Of a stretch of DNA of 64,000 nt, positions 50,461 through 59,289 are shown piece after piece. Within the stretch, counting starts at the first letter, position 1; each line of letters starts with the position of its first letter. This stretch comes from RGIG2041 sp045652745 (GTDB lineage Bacteria > Bacillota > Clostridia > UBA1381 > UMGS1253), in contig JAZRUW010000004.1 in assembly GCA_045652745.1 (NCBI GenBank), forward strand, positions 1 to 64,000. The letters run 5' to 3'. Position numbers and translations under genes: made by a program. Under the pieces are notes generated by a model. It saw only the letters and a program-made list of their open reading frames with translations, ran no database searches and was not told the DNA's origin.

Positions 50461-51468
50461 TTACGCCTCGGGCGTAGCCATTTTTTCAATGTCAGCGGCA
50501 ATTTTGCGCACTACATCCGCCTCCACAATACGTGCCGCCTGGCGAATGGCAGAAAAGACCGCCTTGCCGTCCGATGCGCCGTGTCCCTTGACAATCGGAT
50601 ACTTTGTGCCCAATAGCAGCGCGCCGCCGTGTTCGGAATAATCCATCTTTTTCTTCAAACTCTTAAAAGCATCCTTGGCCAAAAGCGCACCGATTTTCGT
50701 CTTGATTGTGCTCATCATCGCACTTTTAACGTTCTTTAAAAGTGTAGAAGATACGCCCTCAATGACCTTCAAAACGACATTGCCCGTAAAGCCGTCACAC
50801 ACCAAAACATCCGCATCGCCGCTCATTACATCACGGCCTTCCATATTGCCGATAAAATGGATCGGTGCCTGCTTTAAAAGCGCGTGCGCTTCTTTGTAAA
50901 GCGTACTGCCCTTGTGCTCCTCCGTGCCGTTGTTAATGAGCGCCACCTTCGCATCCGTTTTGCCCAAAACCGCCGCGGCATAAATACTGCCCATCACACC
51001 GAATTGCGCCAAATACTGCGGTTTGCAGTCCGCATTTGCGCCGCAGTCGATGAGCACACCGTAGCCGCGCTCCGTCGGATATACCGGTGCAAGCGCCGGA
51101 CGCTGTACACCCGGAATTCTGCCGACGATTAAAAGACCTGCGCAAAGCACGCCTCCGGTAGAACCGGTCGAAACCAGCGCATCACCTTCGCCGTTTTTGA
51201 GCATATTTGCCGCCACTACAATGGATGCATCCTTTTTTCTTCGAAGCGCAAACGCCGGGTCTTCATCGTTGGTAATCTCCTCGGAAGCATGCACCAAGGT
51301 AAGCCCTTCCGGTTTTTCTTCTCCCATCGCTGTCATATAGCCGTCAATTAAATCGCTGTCCCCTACCAAAGCTACCTCTAATCCGAGTTCACGCACGGCG
51401 CGAAGCGCGCCCTCCAGTTGTGCTTTCGGCGATGCGTCACCGCCCATAGCATCTACAATAATTCTCAT
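50461..51468 (-). CDS. plsX: phosphate acyltransferase PlsX
   Basis: A 335-residue enzyme making acyl phosphates from acyl-ACP for phospholipid synthesis. The start IIVDAMGGDASPKAQLEGAL and SVGSTGG-like STGSTGGVLCAGLLIVGRIPGVQRPALAPVYPT are diagnostic, as are LVCDGFTGNVVLKVIEG and GGALLLGT. GGGGGAAAAG precedes the ATG. Directly upstream of acpP, a common arrangement. Confidence 0.97.
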   Translation of the reverse strand: MRIIVDAMGGDASPKAQLEGALRAVRELGLEVALVGDSDLIDGYMTAMGEEKPEGLTLVHASEEITNDEDPAFALRRKKDASIVVAANMLKNGEGDALVSTGSTGGVLCAGLLIVGRIPGVQRPALAPVYPTERGYGVLIDCGANADCKPQYLAQFGVMGSIYAAAVLGKTDAKVALINNGTEEHKGSTLYKEAHALLKQAPIHFIGNMEGRDVMSGDADVLVCDGFTGNVVLKVIEGVSSTLLKNVKSAMMSTIKTKIGALLAKDAFKSLKKKMDYSEHGGALLLGTKYPIVKGHGASDGKAVFSAIRQAARIVEADVVRKIAADIEKMATPEA

Positions 51469-51506
51469 ATCTTTTCCCCCTTCGGCTATAATAACAATAT
51501 AGTCGG

Positions 51507-52097
51507 TTACTGCGTTCTGCCCTTTAAAACCGGCGAAAGCGGCTTATAAATCGCAAAAGCAATCAAGGCACAACACAGGCCTTTTACAAACGTAAACGGC
51601 AAATTAAAAATCAAAAGTGCCTGCCACATGCTGCTCACCTGCGGCAAAATCAACTGATACATCCCCAAAATTTTATCCGCGCCAAAGCCAATCAAACCAA
51701 AAAGCGGATAAATCAAATAATAATTTGAAAAAACACACACAACTGCCGAGACCGCCGAGCCCAAAAGTGCACTGAGCATCGCACCGCCACGGGTCTTTTT
51801 ATGCTTGTAAATCATTCCTGCAGTAAAAACAAAAGCACTGCTTATAATAAAATTTGAAAGTTCGCCGACACCGCCCGTGCTCGAAGAAAATGCATGCAAA
51901 ACATTTTTAAGCAGGCATACAGCAACTCCGTATACCGGACCGAGTGCAAAACTTGCCAGAAGCGGCGGCAAATCCGACACGTCAAATGAGATAAACGACG
52001 GCATAAACGGCAGTTTAATCTGCAAAAGCATGATGACCGCCGCCACTGCAGACAGCATCGCTGTAACCGTCAAATTCCGAACTGTGATTTTTTTCAT
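51507..52097 (-). CDS. ribU: riboflavin ECF transporter S component (RibU-like)
   Basis: A 196-residue protein with about six hydrophobic segments and the S-component start RNLTVTAMLSAVAAVIMLLQIKLPFMPSFISFDVSDLPPLLASFALGPVYGVAVCLLKNVLHAF, typical of RibU. It binds riboflavin and works with a shared ECF energising module encoded elsewhere. The FMN riboswitch directly upstream confirms the substrate. Confidence 0.94.
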   Translation of the reverse strand: MKKITVRNLTVTAMLSAVAAVIMLLQIKLPFMPSFISFDVSDLPPLLASFALGPVYGVAVCLLKNVLHAFSSSTGGVGELSNFIISSAFVFTAGMIYKHKKTRGGAMLSALLGSAVSAVVCVFSNYYLIYPLFGLIGFGADKILGMYQLILPQVSSMWQALLIFNLPFTFVKGLCCALIAFAIYKPLSPVLKGRTQ

Positions 52098-52140
52098 TGT
52101 TTTTAATCTCCCTTCGCCTCTCTGTATTTATACAGAAATT

Positions 52141-52165
52141 AAAAAACCCTGAAAAATCACAGGGT
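52141..52165 (-). terminator. expression-platform terminator of the FMN riboswitch
   Basis: Arms ACCCTG and CAGGGT with loop TGATTTTT, followed by TTTTTAATT on the minus strand, 44 bp before the ribU start. Ligand binding would favour this stem and stop transcription. Confidence 0.8.
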
Positions 52166-52181
52166 ACGCGAAAAAAGACTC

Positions 52182-52317
52182 ATCCTCTTTCATCCGGACT
52201 TTAACCGTCGGCTTCGGAATCACACCGAATCAGTCTTGCGACTCGCGGGCTGTATATCTGACTTTAAAGGCCAAATTATCCGCCGGTAGGGAATCACACC
52301 CAACCCTGAAGATTTCT
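52182..52317 (-). promoter_or_regulatory. FMN riboswitch (RFN element)
   Basis: The conserved blocks occur in order on the minus strand: ATCTTCAGGG, GTGATTCCCTACCGGCGG, AGCCCGCGA, GATTCGGTG, TTCCGAAGCCGACGGT and AGTCCGGATGAAAGAGGA. FMN binding is expected to repress ribU. Confidence 0.97.
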
Positions 52318-52325
52318 CTTTAATT

Positions 52326-52354
52326 ATTATATACAAATTTCAAAATTTTGTCAA
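52326..52354 (-). promoter_or_regulatory. promoter of the FMN riboswitch-ribU unit
   Basis: TTGACA (52349-52354) and TATAAT (52326-52331) with a 17-bp spacer on the minus strand. Confidence 0.8.
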
Positions 52355-52486
52355 GCAACACAACGCCGATATGCTTTCCAAATTTTCGGTAATTTGTATG
52401 GTTTTATAACACATAAACACACGTCCGTCGGTTACATTAAAAACGAAGCCTGTTGCTTCAAATTTTCTGTTCGGGATGTGATAACC

Positions 52487-53722
52487 TTGCGCGTTCGACG
52501 CCTTTTGGCCTGTCTGTGCGCATTGGCTCTGCTCGCATCGCCGTTTGCCCTCGGCGCACTTTGTGTGTATCGCACGCTGCCCGACAGAATTTACGTTTCC
52601 AAAGACACACGTGTGGCATTGCCGCTTGCGACAAATGCACCGCAGGACAAGACCTCTGCCGTATACAATCCGTTGTCTGCGCCGCAAAACAAGGGAACCG
52701 TTCTGGATACAAGCACCGTCGGCGAATACGAAGTTGATGTAAAGCTGTTCGGTTTTCTGCCCTTAAAAAAAGTTGCGGTCAGCGTATGCGAAACCGGTGC
52801 GGTCATTCCGGGCGGCGAAAGTCTGGGCATCCGCATTTATACCGACGGCGTTTTGGTGGTTGCGCTTACCGATATTACGGACACAAACGGCAAAAGCGCT
52901 TCTCCTGCCAAAGCTGCCGGTCTGCAAACCGGAGATGTACTTTTGAGTATAAACGGTCAAAAAATTGTGGATGCGGACCATTTTTCCGAACTGCTCGGGC
53001 AAATGGGTACCACAGAGATTTCCATTGAGTACGTGCGCGCAGGCGAAAAACAAAGTCTGAATATCGTCCCCGTGCACACACAGGGCGGCATCAAAATCGG
53101 AGCTTGGGTACGTGACAGCACCGCAGGTCTCGGCACGCTCACTTTCGTCCGGCCGGATAAGGGCGTATACGCCGCACTCGGGCACGGCATTGCCGATATC
53201 GATACCGCACAGCTGATGAGTGTGCTCGACGGCTCGGTTTCCCCCTGCGAAGTCACCGCCGTCACCCGGGGTCAAAAAGGCGCACCCGGACAACTGTGCG
53301 GCACATTTTTGCCGGGCAATTACGGTAGTGTGCTTTCCAATTCCGCCGCAGGTATTTACGGTATCTGGAATGCCAAAACATTGCCGGGCGCAGAGCCCGT
53401 AACCGTCGCAAGCCGCTTTGAAATCCGCGAAGGCGAAGCAAAGCTGAGGTTTGCACCGGACGGGAAAAACGCAAGAGATTTTGACGTATGCATCGAGCGC
53501 GTGCTCACCGCCGCAAGTGACGAAAAAGGGATGGTGCTGCGCGTCACCGACCCCGAACTGTTACAGCTTACGGGCGGCATTGTGCAGGGCATGAGCGGCT
53601 CGCCCATCCTGCAAAACGGCAAGCTCATCGGCGCAGTCACCCACGTCTTTGTAAACGACCCCACCCGAGGCTACGGCATCTTTGCAGAGCTGATGATGGA
53701 CAAAACAGAAAAAATTAAGTAG
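52487..53722 (+). CDS. spoIVB: stage IV sporulation protein B (signalling serine peptidase)
   Basis: About 411 residues: an N-terminal signal-anchor (residues 4-25), a PDZ domain (AAGLQTGDVLLSINGQKIVDADHFSELL, about 140-200) and the S55 peptidase domain with the catalytic histidine in YAALGHGIAD and serine in VQGMSGSPILQ. In the forespore it triggers activation of the SpoIVF complex and thus sigma-K. The start is uncertain: TTG 52487 (GGGATG upstream) or GTG 52478 precede the anchor, and the ATG at 52394 lacks a ribosome binding site. Its usual neighbours are not here. Confidence 0.93.
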   Translation: MRVRRLLACLCALALLASPFALGALCVYRTLPDRIYVSKDTRVALPLATNAPQDKTSAVYNPLSAPQNKGTVLDTSTVGEYEVDVKLFGFLPLKKVAVSVCETGAVIPGGESLGIRIYTDGVLVVALTDITDTNGKSASPAKAAGLQTGDVLLSINGQKIVDADHFSELLGQMGTTEISIEYVRAGEKQSLNIVPVHTQGGIKIGAWVRDSTAGLGTLTFVRPDKGVYAALGHGIADIDTAQLMSVLDGSVSPCEVTAVTRGQKGAPGQLCGTFLPGNYGSVLSNSAAGIYGIWNAKTLPGAEPVTVASRFEIREGEAKLRFAPDGKNARDFDVCIERVLTAASDEKGMVLRVTDPELLQLTGGIVQGMSGSPILQNGKLIGAVTHVFVNDPTRGYGIFAELMMDKTEKIK

Positions 53723-53724
53723 CG

Positions 53725-53758
53725 AAATACCCGACCATTTATAAATAGTCGGGTATTT
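53725..53758 (+). terminator. terminator of spoIVB
   Basis: Arms AAATACCCGAC and GTCGGGTATTT around a 12-nt loop, ending TTTTC. Confidence 0.75.
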
Positions 53759-53771
53759 TCTGCTATTCCCC

Positions 53772-53801
53772 TTGCATAAACTACCACGGTTTTGCTATAC
53801 T
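53772..53801 (+). promoter_or_regulatory. promoter of the MGMT-like gene
   Basis: TTGCAT (53772-53777) and TATACT (53796-53801) with an 18-bp spacer. Confidence 0.5.
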
Positions 53802-53821
53802 AAACAAAACGAGGCGATATT

Positions 53822-54136
53822 ATGCAAAAACAAAACACATTTGAAAAAATATACAATGTTGTGCGGCACATACCGCAAGGCAAGGTAGCAACCTACGGGC
53901 AGATTGCCCGCCTTGCAGGCAATCCGCACTGGTCGCAGGTAGTAGGTTATGCCCTGCACGTAAATCCCGACCCGAAAAACATCAAGTGCTATCGGGTGGT
54001 CAACCGCTTTGGTGCGGTATCCTCCGCCTTTGCCTTTGGCGGCGAAAACGAGCAAATCCGCCTTTTGCAAAACGAGGGCATTGAAGTTATCGACGGGTGC
54101 GTGGATTTAGATAAATATTTATGGGACGGAAAATAA
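53822..54136 (+). CDS. MGMT-family DNA-binding protein with altered active site
   Basis: A 104-residue protein covering only the DNA-binding domain of O6-methylguanine methyltransferases (IPQGKVATYGQIARLAGNPHWSQVVGYALHVNP). The usual PCHRV active-site motif reads KCYRV (Cys kept, Pro to Lys, His to Tyr). Alkyltransferase-like proteins have Trp for Cys, so this one is intermediate: it may bind alkylated bases and could have reduced or no transferase activity. GAGGCG precedes the ATG. Confidence 0.9.
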   Translation: MQKQNTFEKIYNVVRHIPQGKVATYGQIARLAGNPHWSQVVGYALHVNPDPKNIKCYRVVNRFGAVSSAFAFGGENEQIRLLQNEGIEVIDGCVDLDKYLWDGK

Positions 54137-54142
54137 ACACTA

Positions 54143-54172
54143 AAAAAGGACTTTCATGCGAAAGTCCTTTTT
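54143..54172. terminator. bidirectional terminator
   Basis: Arms AAAAAGGACTTTC and GAAAGTCCTTTTT around ATGC, between the convergent MGMT-like gene and rnfB. Confidence 0.85.
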
Positions 54173-54174
54173 AG

Positions 54175-54954
54175 TTAAATAATTATTTTTCTCGGACACT
54201 TTTCCTTACAAATACCGCAACCAATACATTTATCGTAATCCATCACCGCACTTGCACCGTTGACCGTAATCGCCCCTGCGGGACAGTTCTTTTCGCAAAG
54301 TTTGCAACGGATACAACCTGCCGAGCAAAATTTATTAATCATAACACCCTTAACATTGTTATTGCATACCACTTTTGCCGGTGCATCCGCCGCAACAATT
54401 TCAATCACACCCTTCGGGCATGTCTTTACACATTTGCCGCAAGCCGTACATTTCATTTCATCTACTACGGCAACGCCGTTTTGGATATGAATGGCATCAA
54501 ACGGGCAAGCCTTTACACAGCTGCCCAAGCCGAGACAAGCCGCGGAGCACACCTTCATGCCGCCGCCCAATCTTGCCGCCACCAGGCAGTCTTCCACGCC
54601 GCTGTAAATGTATTTTTCCGCGGCGGTATCCTTTGTGCCGCTGCACTTTACAAACGCAACCATTCGCTTTTTGTCTACCGCACTTCTACCCATAATTTCA
54701 GCGATTTTTGCCGTATTTTCTCCACTGCAGCCCGGACAGGCCGTAACCGGCGCTTCGCCATTGGCAATGGCTGCCGCAAGATTTGCGCAACCCGCATAAC
54801 CGCAACCGCCGCAGTTTGCACCGGGCAAAAGCTCGGTAATCTGCGCTACGCGCGGGTCTTCTTTTACATAAAACAAAAGAGCTGCTACGCCCAAAAGCGC
54901 CCCGAAAAGAATACCGAGGCCGCCAAGAACGCCAACTGCTGTTAAAATCTGCAT
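54175..54954 (-). CDS. rnfB: Rnf complex subunit RnfB
   Basis: A 259-residue iron-sulfur subunit that takes electrons from ferredoxin. The N-terminal membrane helix (residues 5-27) is followed by a cysteine cluster domain (GANCGGCGYAGCANLA) and several [4Fe-4S] motifs (CLGLGSCVKACPF, CTACGKCVKTCPKG, CIRCKLCEKNCPAG, CIGCGICKEKCPR). Last gene of the rnfCDGEAB operon, as in other Clostridia. Confidence 0.97.
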   Translation of the reverse strand: MQILTAVGVLGGLGILFGALLGVAALLFYVKEDPRVAQITELLPGANCGGCGYAGCANLAAAIANGEAPVTACPGCSGENTAKIAEIMGRSAVDKKRMVAFVKCSGTKDTAAEKYIYSGVEDCLVAARLGGGMKVCSAACLGLGSCVKACPFDAIHIQNGVAVVDEMKCTACGKCVKTCPKGVIEIVAADAPAKVVCNNNVKGVMINKFCSAGCIRCKLCEKNCPAGAITVNGASAVMDYDKCIGCGICKEKCPRKIII

Positions 54955-54976
54955 AACCTATGTACCCCTTTCTTGA

Positions 54977-55561
54977 TCAGATAGAAAAACCGGAAAATCC
55001 GCCGAAGGCCAGAGCCATCAAACCGGCGGACACCAATGCAATCGGAAAGCCTTCCATGCACTTGGGCGGTTTGGAAAACTGTGTGCGCTCACGCACACCG
55101 GCAAACAGAACAATTGCCAGCGTAAAACCGAGCGCCGAGCAAAGTCCGAACAAAACAGACTCGATAAAGTTATAACCGTTTTGTACATTCAAAATCGCCG
55201 CACCGAGCACCGCACAGTTGGTCGTAATCAGCGGCAGATAAATGCCAAGCGCGTTATAAAGCGCAGGCAAAAGTTTTTTAAGCACCATTTCCACAAACTG
55301 CACCAGTACAGCAATAATCAAAATAAATGCAATTGTCTGCAAATACTCCAGACCGAGCGGTATGAGGATATAGGTCCATGCAAGATACGTCAGCGCGCTC
55401 GAAAGCGTCATAACAAACGCAACGGCGCCGCCCATACCGGCAGCGGTGTCTACTTTTTTGGAAACGCCCAAAAACGGACAGATGCCCAAAAACTTCACCA
55501 ATACAAAGTTTTCAATCAAAATGGCAGTCAGTACAATATTGATAAATCCGGAAAAATCCAT
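54977..55561 (-). CDS. rnfA: Rnf complex subunit RnfA
   Basis: A 194-residue membrane subunit with six helices and the phrases ENFVLVKFLGICPFLGVSK and LPLITTNCAVLGAAILN, characteristic of RnfA. It lies in the ion-translocating core with RnfE. Its ATG meets the rnfE stop. Confidence 0.97.
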   Translation of the reverse strand: MDFSGFINIVLTAILIENFVLVKFLGICPFLGVSKKVDTAAGMGGAVAFVMTLSSALTYLAWTYILIPLGLEYLQTIAFILIIAVLVQFVEMVLKKLLPALYNALGIYLPLITTNCAVLGAAILNVQNGYNFIESVLFGLCSALGFTLAIVLFAGVRERTQFSKPPKCMEGFPIALVSAGLMALAFGGFSGFSI

Positions 55562-56181
55562 TATGCTGCACCGCCTTTCTTTGCGTTTTTATTGCGAATC
55601 ATCTGAATGATTGCAATCAGCAGACCGAGGACAATAAAACCGCCCGGTGCTAAAATAAACACAAGCATCGGCTCATACGGCGCACTAAGAATTTGTATGC
55701 CCCAAATTGAACCTGCGCCCAAAAGTTCACGCACGGTTGAAATCAACGACAGCGCCAGCGTAAAACCGAAACCCATACCCAAACCGTCGAGTGCCGAAAG
55801 CCCTATGCTGTTTTTCGATGCAAAGGCTTCTGCACGTGCTAAAATGATACAGTTTACAACAATGAGCGGAATAAAAATGCCCAAACTTTCTGCCAAAGCT
55901 GGCATAAATGCATTCAAAAGCATTTCAATCATGGTTACAAATCCCGCAATCACAACGACATAAGCCGCAATACGGATTTTTTCCGGAATGCATTTGCGCA
56001 AAAGCGAAATTACCACATTGGACGCCGTTAAAACCGCCGTGGCGGCAAGACCCATCATAAAACCGTTTTGCAGGGAAGTCGTGGTTGCCAGCGTCGGACA
56101 CATACCGATAAGCTGTACAAAGGTCGGGTTATTTTCCACAAGGCCGGCGGTAAATGTATTTATTGCTTTATTTGCTTTCAT
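55561..56181 (-). CDS. rnfE: Rnf complex subunit RnfE
   Basis: A 206-residue membrane subunit, structurally paired with RnfA (NPTFVQLIGMCPTLATTTS, FIPLIVVNCIILARAEAFASKN). The first codons overlap rnfG by 4 nt and the end overlaps rnfA. Confidence 0.97.
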   Translation of the reverse strand: MKANKAINTFTAGLVENNPTFVQLIGMCPTLATTTSLQNGFMMGLAATAVLTASNVVISLLRKCIPEKIRIAAYVVVIAGFVTMIEMLLNAFMPALAESLGIFIPLIVVNCIILARAEAFASKNSIGLSALDGLGMGFGFTLALSLISTVRELLGAGSIWGIQILSAPYEPMLVFILAPGGFIVLGLLIAIIQMIRNKNAKKGGAA

Positions 56182-56777
56182 TTTGCCGCCTCCTTTTCAA
56201 AATTAAGTCCCGGGGTATGCGCTAAAAAGTTTGCCGCATCCAACGCCGTCTGTGCGCCGCGCGCTACGGCCTTGGAAGAAATCGTTGCGCCGGACAACGC
56301 CTGAATTTCATCATCCTTTGCACCGGATTTCACCACGCCGGCAATCGCCTTTTTGCCTGCAAACTGGCTGCGAAATTCCGGCTTGGTCATGTTTGCACCA
56401 AGACCTGCGGTTTCACCGTGCGAAAGTACGCTGACACCGGTGATGGTCAAAGTCTTATCCACACCGAAAATCAATTCCATCTCGCCACCGTAGCCGGACG
56501 GTGCTACCTTAAAGCACCAACCCACCGGCACGCCGCCCTTTTGTGCAACATAGGCCGCCGTAATCGGCTCTGCCGTTTCCAAAAGTGCCAAATCCTGTGT
56601 CGGCACAAAATCGTCAGCCAAAATGACCTCGGCAAGCGCCTTTTGCTCTGCCAGACGGCTGTTTTCGGCAATCTTATCTTTCGTTAAAAGATTTGCTCCG
56701 GCCAAAAGCGCCGCTACCACCGCCGTAATTAAAAACAGTATAACGGCATTTTTTAAAATTTCCTTTACATTAGCCAC
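56178..56777 (-). CDS. rnfG: Rnf complex subunit RnfG
   Basis: A 199-residue subunit with an N-terminal membrane helix (residues 10-28) and an FMN-binding domain. The covalent flavin site is the threonine of LSGATISSKAVARG at about residue 167. It transfers electrons between RnfD and the other flavin sites. Start overlaps the end of rnfD. Confidence 0.96.
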   Translation of the reverse strand: MANVKEILKNAVILFLITAVVAALLAGANLLTKDKIAENSRLAEQKALAEVILADDFVPTQDLALLETAEPITAAYVAQKGGVPVGWCFKVAPSGYGGEMELIFGVDKTLTITGVSVLSHGETAGLGANMTKPEFRSQFAGKKAIAGVVKSGAKDDEIQALSGATISSKAVARGAQTALDAANFLAHTPGLNFEKEAAK

Positions 56778-57801
56778 GCTTTTTCACCTCCCCGAATACT
56801 CGCGGATGCACCAGCTTGTCGATGAGCGGCGAAGCGATATTCATTAACAGAATTGCATAGGTCACACCTTCCGGATAACCGCCGAAACGACGTATTGCAA
56901 AGGTGATGATGCCGCAACCGATACCGAAAATCAGATGTCCGCCTTTCGTGACCGGTGTAGTGACATAATCCGTTGCCATAAACCATGCACCGAGCATCAC
57001 ACCGCCGGAGCAAAGGCTCAAAAGCACGAACTGCAAATCATATTTATATGTACCAAACAGGAATGTCAGCACCGCAAGCGTGCCTAAAAAGGTCAGCGGA
57101 ATACGCAAATCAATTACGCCGCGCAGCAAAAGGTAAATCGCACCGATTAAAATTGCAAGTGTGCACACCTCACCGACACAACCGCCGATGTTACCGAAAA
57201 ACGCATCCTGCAGTGTTACGGAAATATCCCCCGTCTGCTTGAGCGCAGAAAGCGGCGTTGCACTTGATGCCGCATCCACGCTGAATTTTGCAAAGCTGCC
57301 GACCGGATTGGAAAACGCAGTCATCTGCACCGGCCATGCCGAAAGCATAAAAGCTCTTGCTGCCAATGCCGGATTGACAAAGTTATGGCCAAGACCGCCG
57401 AAGAGCTGTTTTGCAATCACGATTGCAAATACGCAACCAATCATCACCATCCACAAAGGCATACTCGGCGGCATATTAAATGCCAGCAAAAGACCGGTCA
57501 CCGCTGCAGACAAATCCCCGATGGCCGTTTTCTCACTCGCCATCGAAAGCGCCTGTCCAAAACCGATGCCCTGCGCATTTTTAATTAGCATACCAAAGTA
57601 AAGCCACTGATACACAAACTCTGCTACTACGCTTGTACATACACAAACAACAGCCAAAATCAGCACACGCAAACCGAAGTAGTACCAACCGGCAAGCAAG
57701 GCAGGCATCAGCGCTATAATTACATCCAGCATTGCGCGCTGTGTCGTATTTTCACTGACAATATGCGGCGATGCCGAAACTACAAATTTTTCGTTTGCCA
57801 T
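56770..57801 (-). CDS. rnfD: Rnf complex subunit RnfD
   Basis: A 343-residue membrane subunit with about ten helices and a covalently bound FMN, expected at the threonine in ASSATPLSAL (near residue 165). SPHIVSENTTQRAMLDVIIALMPAL at the N-terminus is diagnostic. ATG 57801 is chosen with AAGGAG 10 nt upstream; the longer frame would overlap rnfC. Confidence 0.96.
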   Translation of the reverse strand: MANEKFVVSASPHIVSENTTQRAMLDVIIALMPALLAGWYYFGLRVLILAVVCVCTSVVAEFVYQWLYFGMLIKNAQGIGFGQALSMASEKTAIGDLSAAVTGLLLAFNMPPSMPLWMVMIGCVFAIVIAKQLFGGLGHNFVNPALAARAFMLSAWPVQMTAFSNPVGSFAKFSVDAASSATPLSALKQTGDISVTLQDAFFGNIGGCVGEVCTLAILIGAIYLLLRGVIDLRIPLTFLGTLAVLTFLFGTYKYDLQFVLLSLCSGGVMLGAWFMATDYVTTPVTKGGHLIFGIGCGIITFAIRRFGGYPEGVTYAILLMNIASPLIDKLVHPRVFGEVKKRG

Positions 57802-57815
57802 ACGATTCATTCTCC

Positions 57816-59141
57816 TTATTTTTTCGCTGCAGCCGCTCTGCGCTTTGCGAGCACGGCCTGTTTTGCAACGCGAATGTTCGATACAAGATGTTTTCTTGCG
57901 GGACAGATATATGCACAACTGCCGCATTCAATGCAATCTGCAACATGCAGTTTTTCGCACATTTCCAAGTCGTTTTCCTTTGCATAAGTATTGAGCATCA
58001 TCGGTACCAGATGCATCGGGCACGCTTTTACGCAACGGCCGCAACGGATGCAGTCCTGCGTGTCATCATATACAGTTTCACTGCGCACAAGCGCCAGAAG
58101 CGCCGATGTGCCCTTGGTCACCGGTACATCCAGACTCGACTGAGCAATACCCATCATCGGACCGCCCTGCAAAATTTTTGCAGGCTCGCTTGCAAAGCCG
58201 CCTGCCTCTGCAAATACGTGACGAAACGGTGTCCCCGTGCGTACTTCAAAGTTTGCGGTTTTCTTCATGGCATCGCCCGACACCGTTACGATTCTGCGAA
58301 TGGCCGGCATACCGGTCATAAGTGCAATACCGATGCTCGTCACCGTATCGACGTTGAGTACAACCACGCCGACATCTGCCGGCAGACCGCCTGACGGCAC
58401 TTCACGTCCGGTCACCGCATAAATGATATGCTTTTCCGAGCCTTGCGGATACTTTTTCTTTAACACCTTTACCTCAATGCCGTCCCCAGCCGCCGCACGC
58501 ATTGCACGGATGGCATCCGGCTTGTTGTTTTCAATCGCCACATAACCGGTTTTCAATCCGAAAATATGCATCACTGCACGCAAACCATAAATAATCTGGT
58601 CCGGCCGCTCCAGCATCGCACGATGGTCACTCGTCAGATACGGCTCACACTCAGCACCGTTGACAATCACGTGCGTAATCTTTTTATCCGGTGGCGGAGA
58701 AAGTTTCACATGCGTCGGAAAACCCGCACCGCCCATACCGACAATACCGGCTTCACGTACGATTTCTATAATCTCCTTTGCCGACAAATCCTCTATCTCG
58801 CCCTTCGGCGTAACATTTTCATCGATTTCATAGACAAAATCATTTTCTATGACAATACTCATCACCATATTGCCGTTTGCGTGCAATCTCGGCTCAATCG
58901 CCTTCACCGTGCCCGAAACGGAGCTGTGAATCGGCGCAGAAACAAAGCTTTCCGCATCCGCAATTTTTTGTCCGACATATACCCGGTCTCCCACGGCCAC
59001 CGTCGGCGTCAGCGGTGCACCGATGTGCTGCTGAACCGGAAAGACATGTTCCGCACAGCCGCCGATATTACGAATCGGAATTTTATTGGTATACGCCTTG
59101 CTGTCCGCCGGATGCACGCCGCCTTTAAAGGTCAGTGCCAT
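57816..59141 (-). CDS. rnfC: Rnf complex subunit RnfC
   Basis: A 441-residue subunit that exchanges electrons with NAD+. The flavin/NADH-binding region has GMGGAGFPTHVKLSP and NGAECEPYLTSDHR, the SLBB domain follows, and two [4Fe-4S] motifs (CIRCGRCVKACPMH, CIECGSCAYICPAR) lie near the C-terminus. ATG 59141 has AAAGGGGG 8 nt upstream. First gene of rnfCDGEAB; a possible promoter TTGTGC-17-TACAAT lies within the 60 bp before it. The complex couples ferredoxin oxidation to sodium or proton export. Confidence 0.96.
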   Translation of the reverse strand: MALTFKGGVHPADSKAYTNKIPIRNIGGCAEHVFPVQQHIGAPLTPTVAVGDRVYVGQKIADAESFVSAPIHSSVSGTVKAIEPRLHANGNMVMSIVIENDFVYEIDENVTPKGEIEDLSAKEIIEIVREAGIVGMGGAGFPTHVKLSPPPDKKITHVIVNGAECEPYLTSDHRAMLERPDQIIYGLRAVMHIFGLKTGYVAIENNKPDAIRAMRAAAGDGIEVKVLKKKYPQGSEKHIIYAVTGREVPSGGLPADVGVVVLNVDTVTSIGIALMTGMPAIRRIVTVSGDAMKKTANFEVRTGTPFRHVFAEAGGFASEPAKILQGGPMMGIAQSSLDVPVTKGTSALLALVRSETVYDDTQDCIRCGRCVKACPMHLVPMMLNTYAKENDLEMCEKLHVADCIECGSCAYICPARKHLVSNIRVAKQAVLAKRRAAAAKK

Positions 59142-59229
59142 ATTGTATGCCCCCTTTACATTTCTTTTAGCATATTGTATCATAAACTTTTCTCCTGCAC
59201 AACCATAGTTATTATTTTAACAACCCCGG

Positions 59230-59258
59230 GGATATTCTTATGCGAAATCCCATATAGT
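59230..59258 (+). promoter_or_regulatory. sigma-E-like sporulation promoter of spoVB
   Basis: GGATATT (59230-59236) and CATATAGT (59251-59258) with a 14-bp spacer resemble the sigma-E consensus (ATATT and CATACAAT). The gene downstream is a sigma-E target in Bacillus. Confidence 0.55.
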
Positions 59259-59289
59259 TTAGTACTATGATGCAAAGGAGTACACCAAT

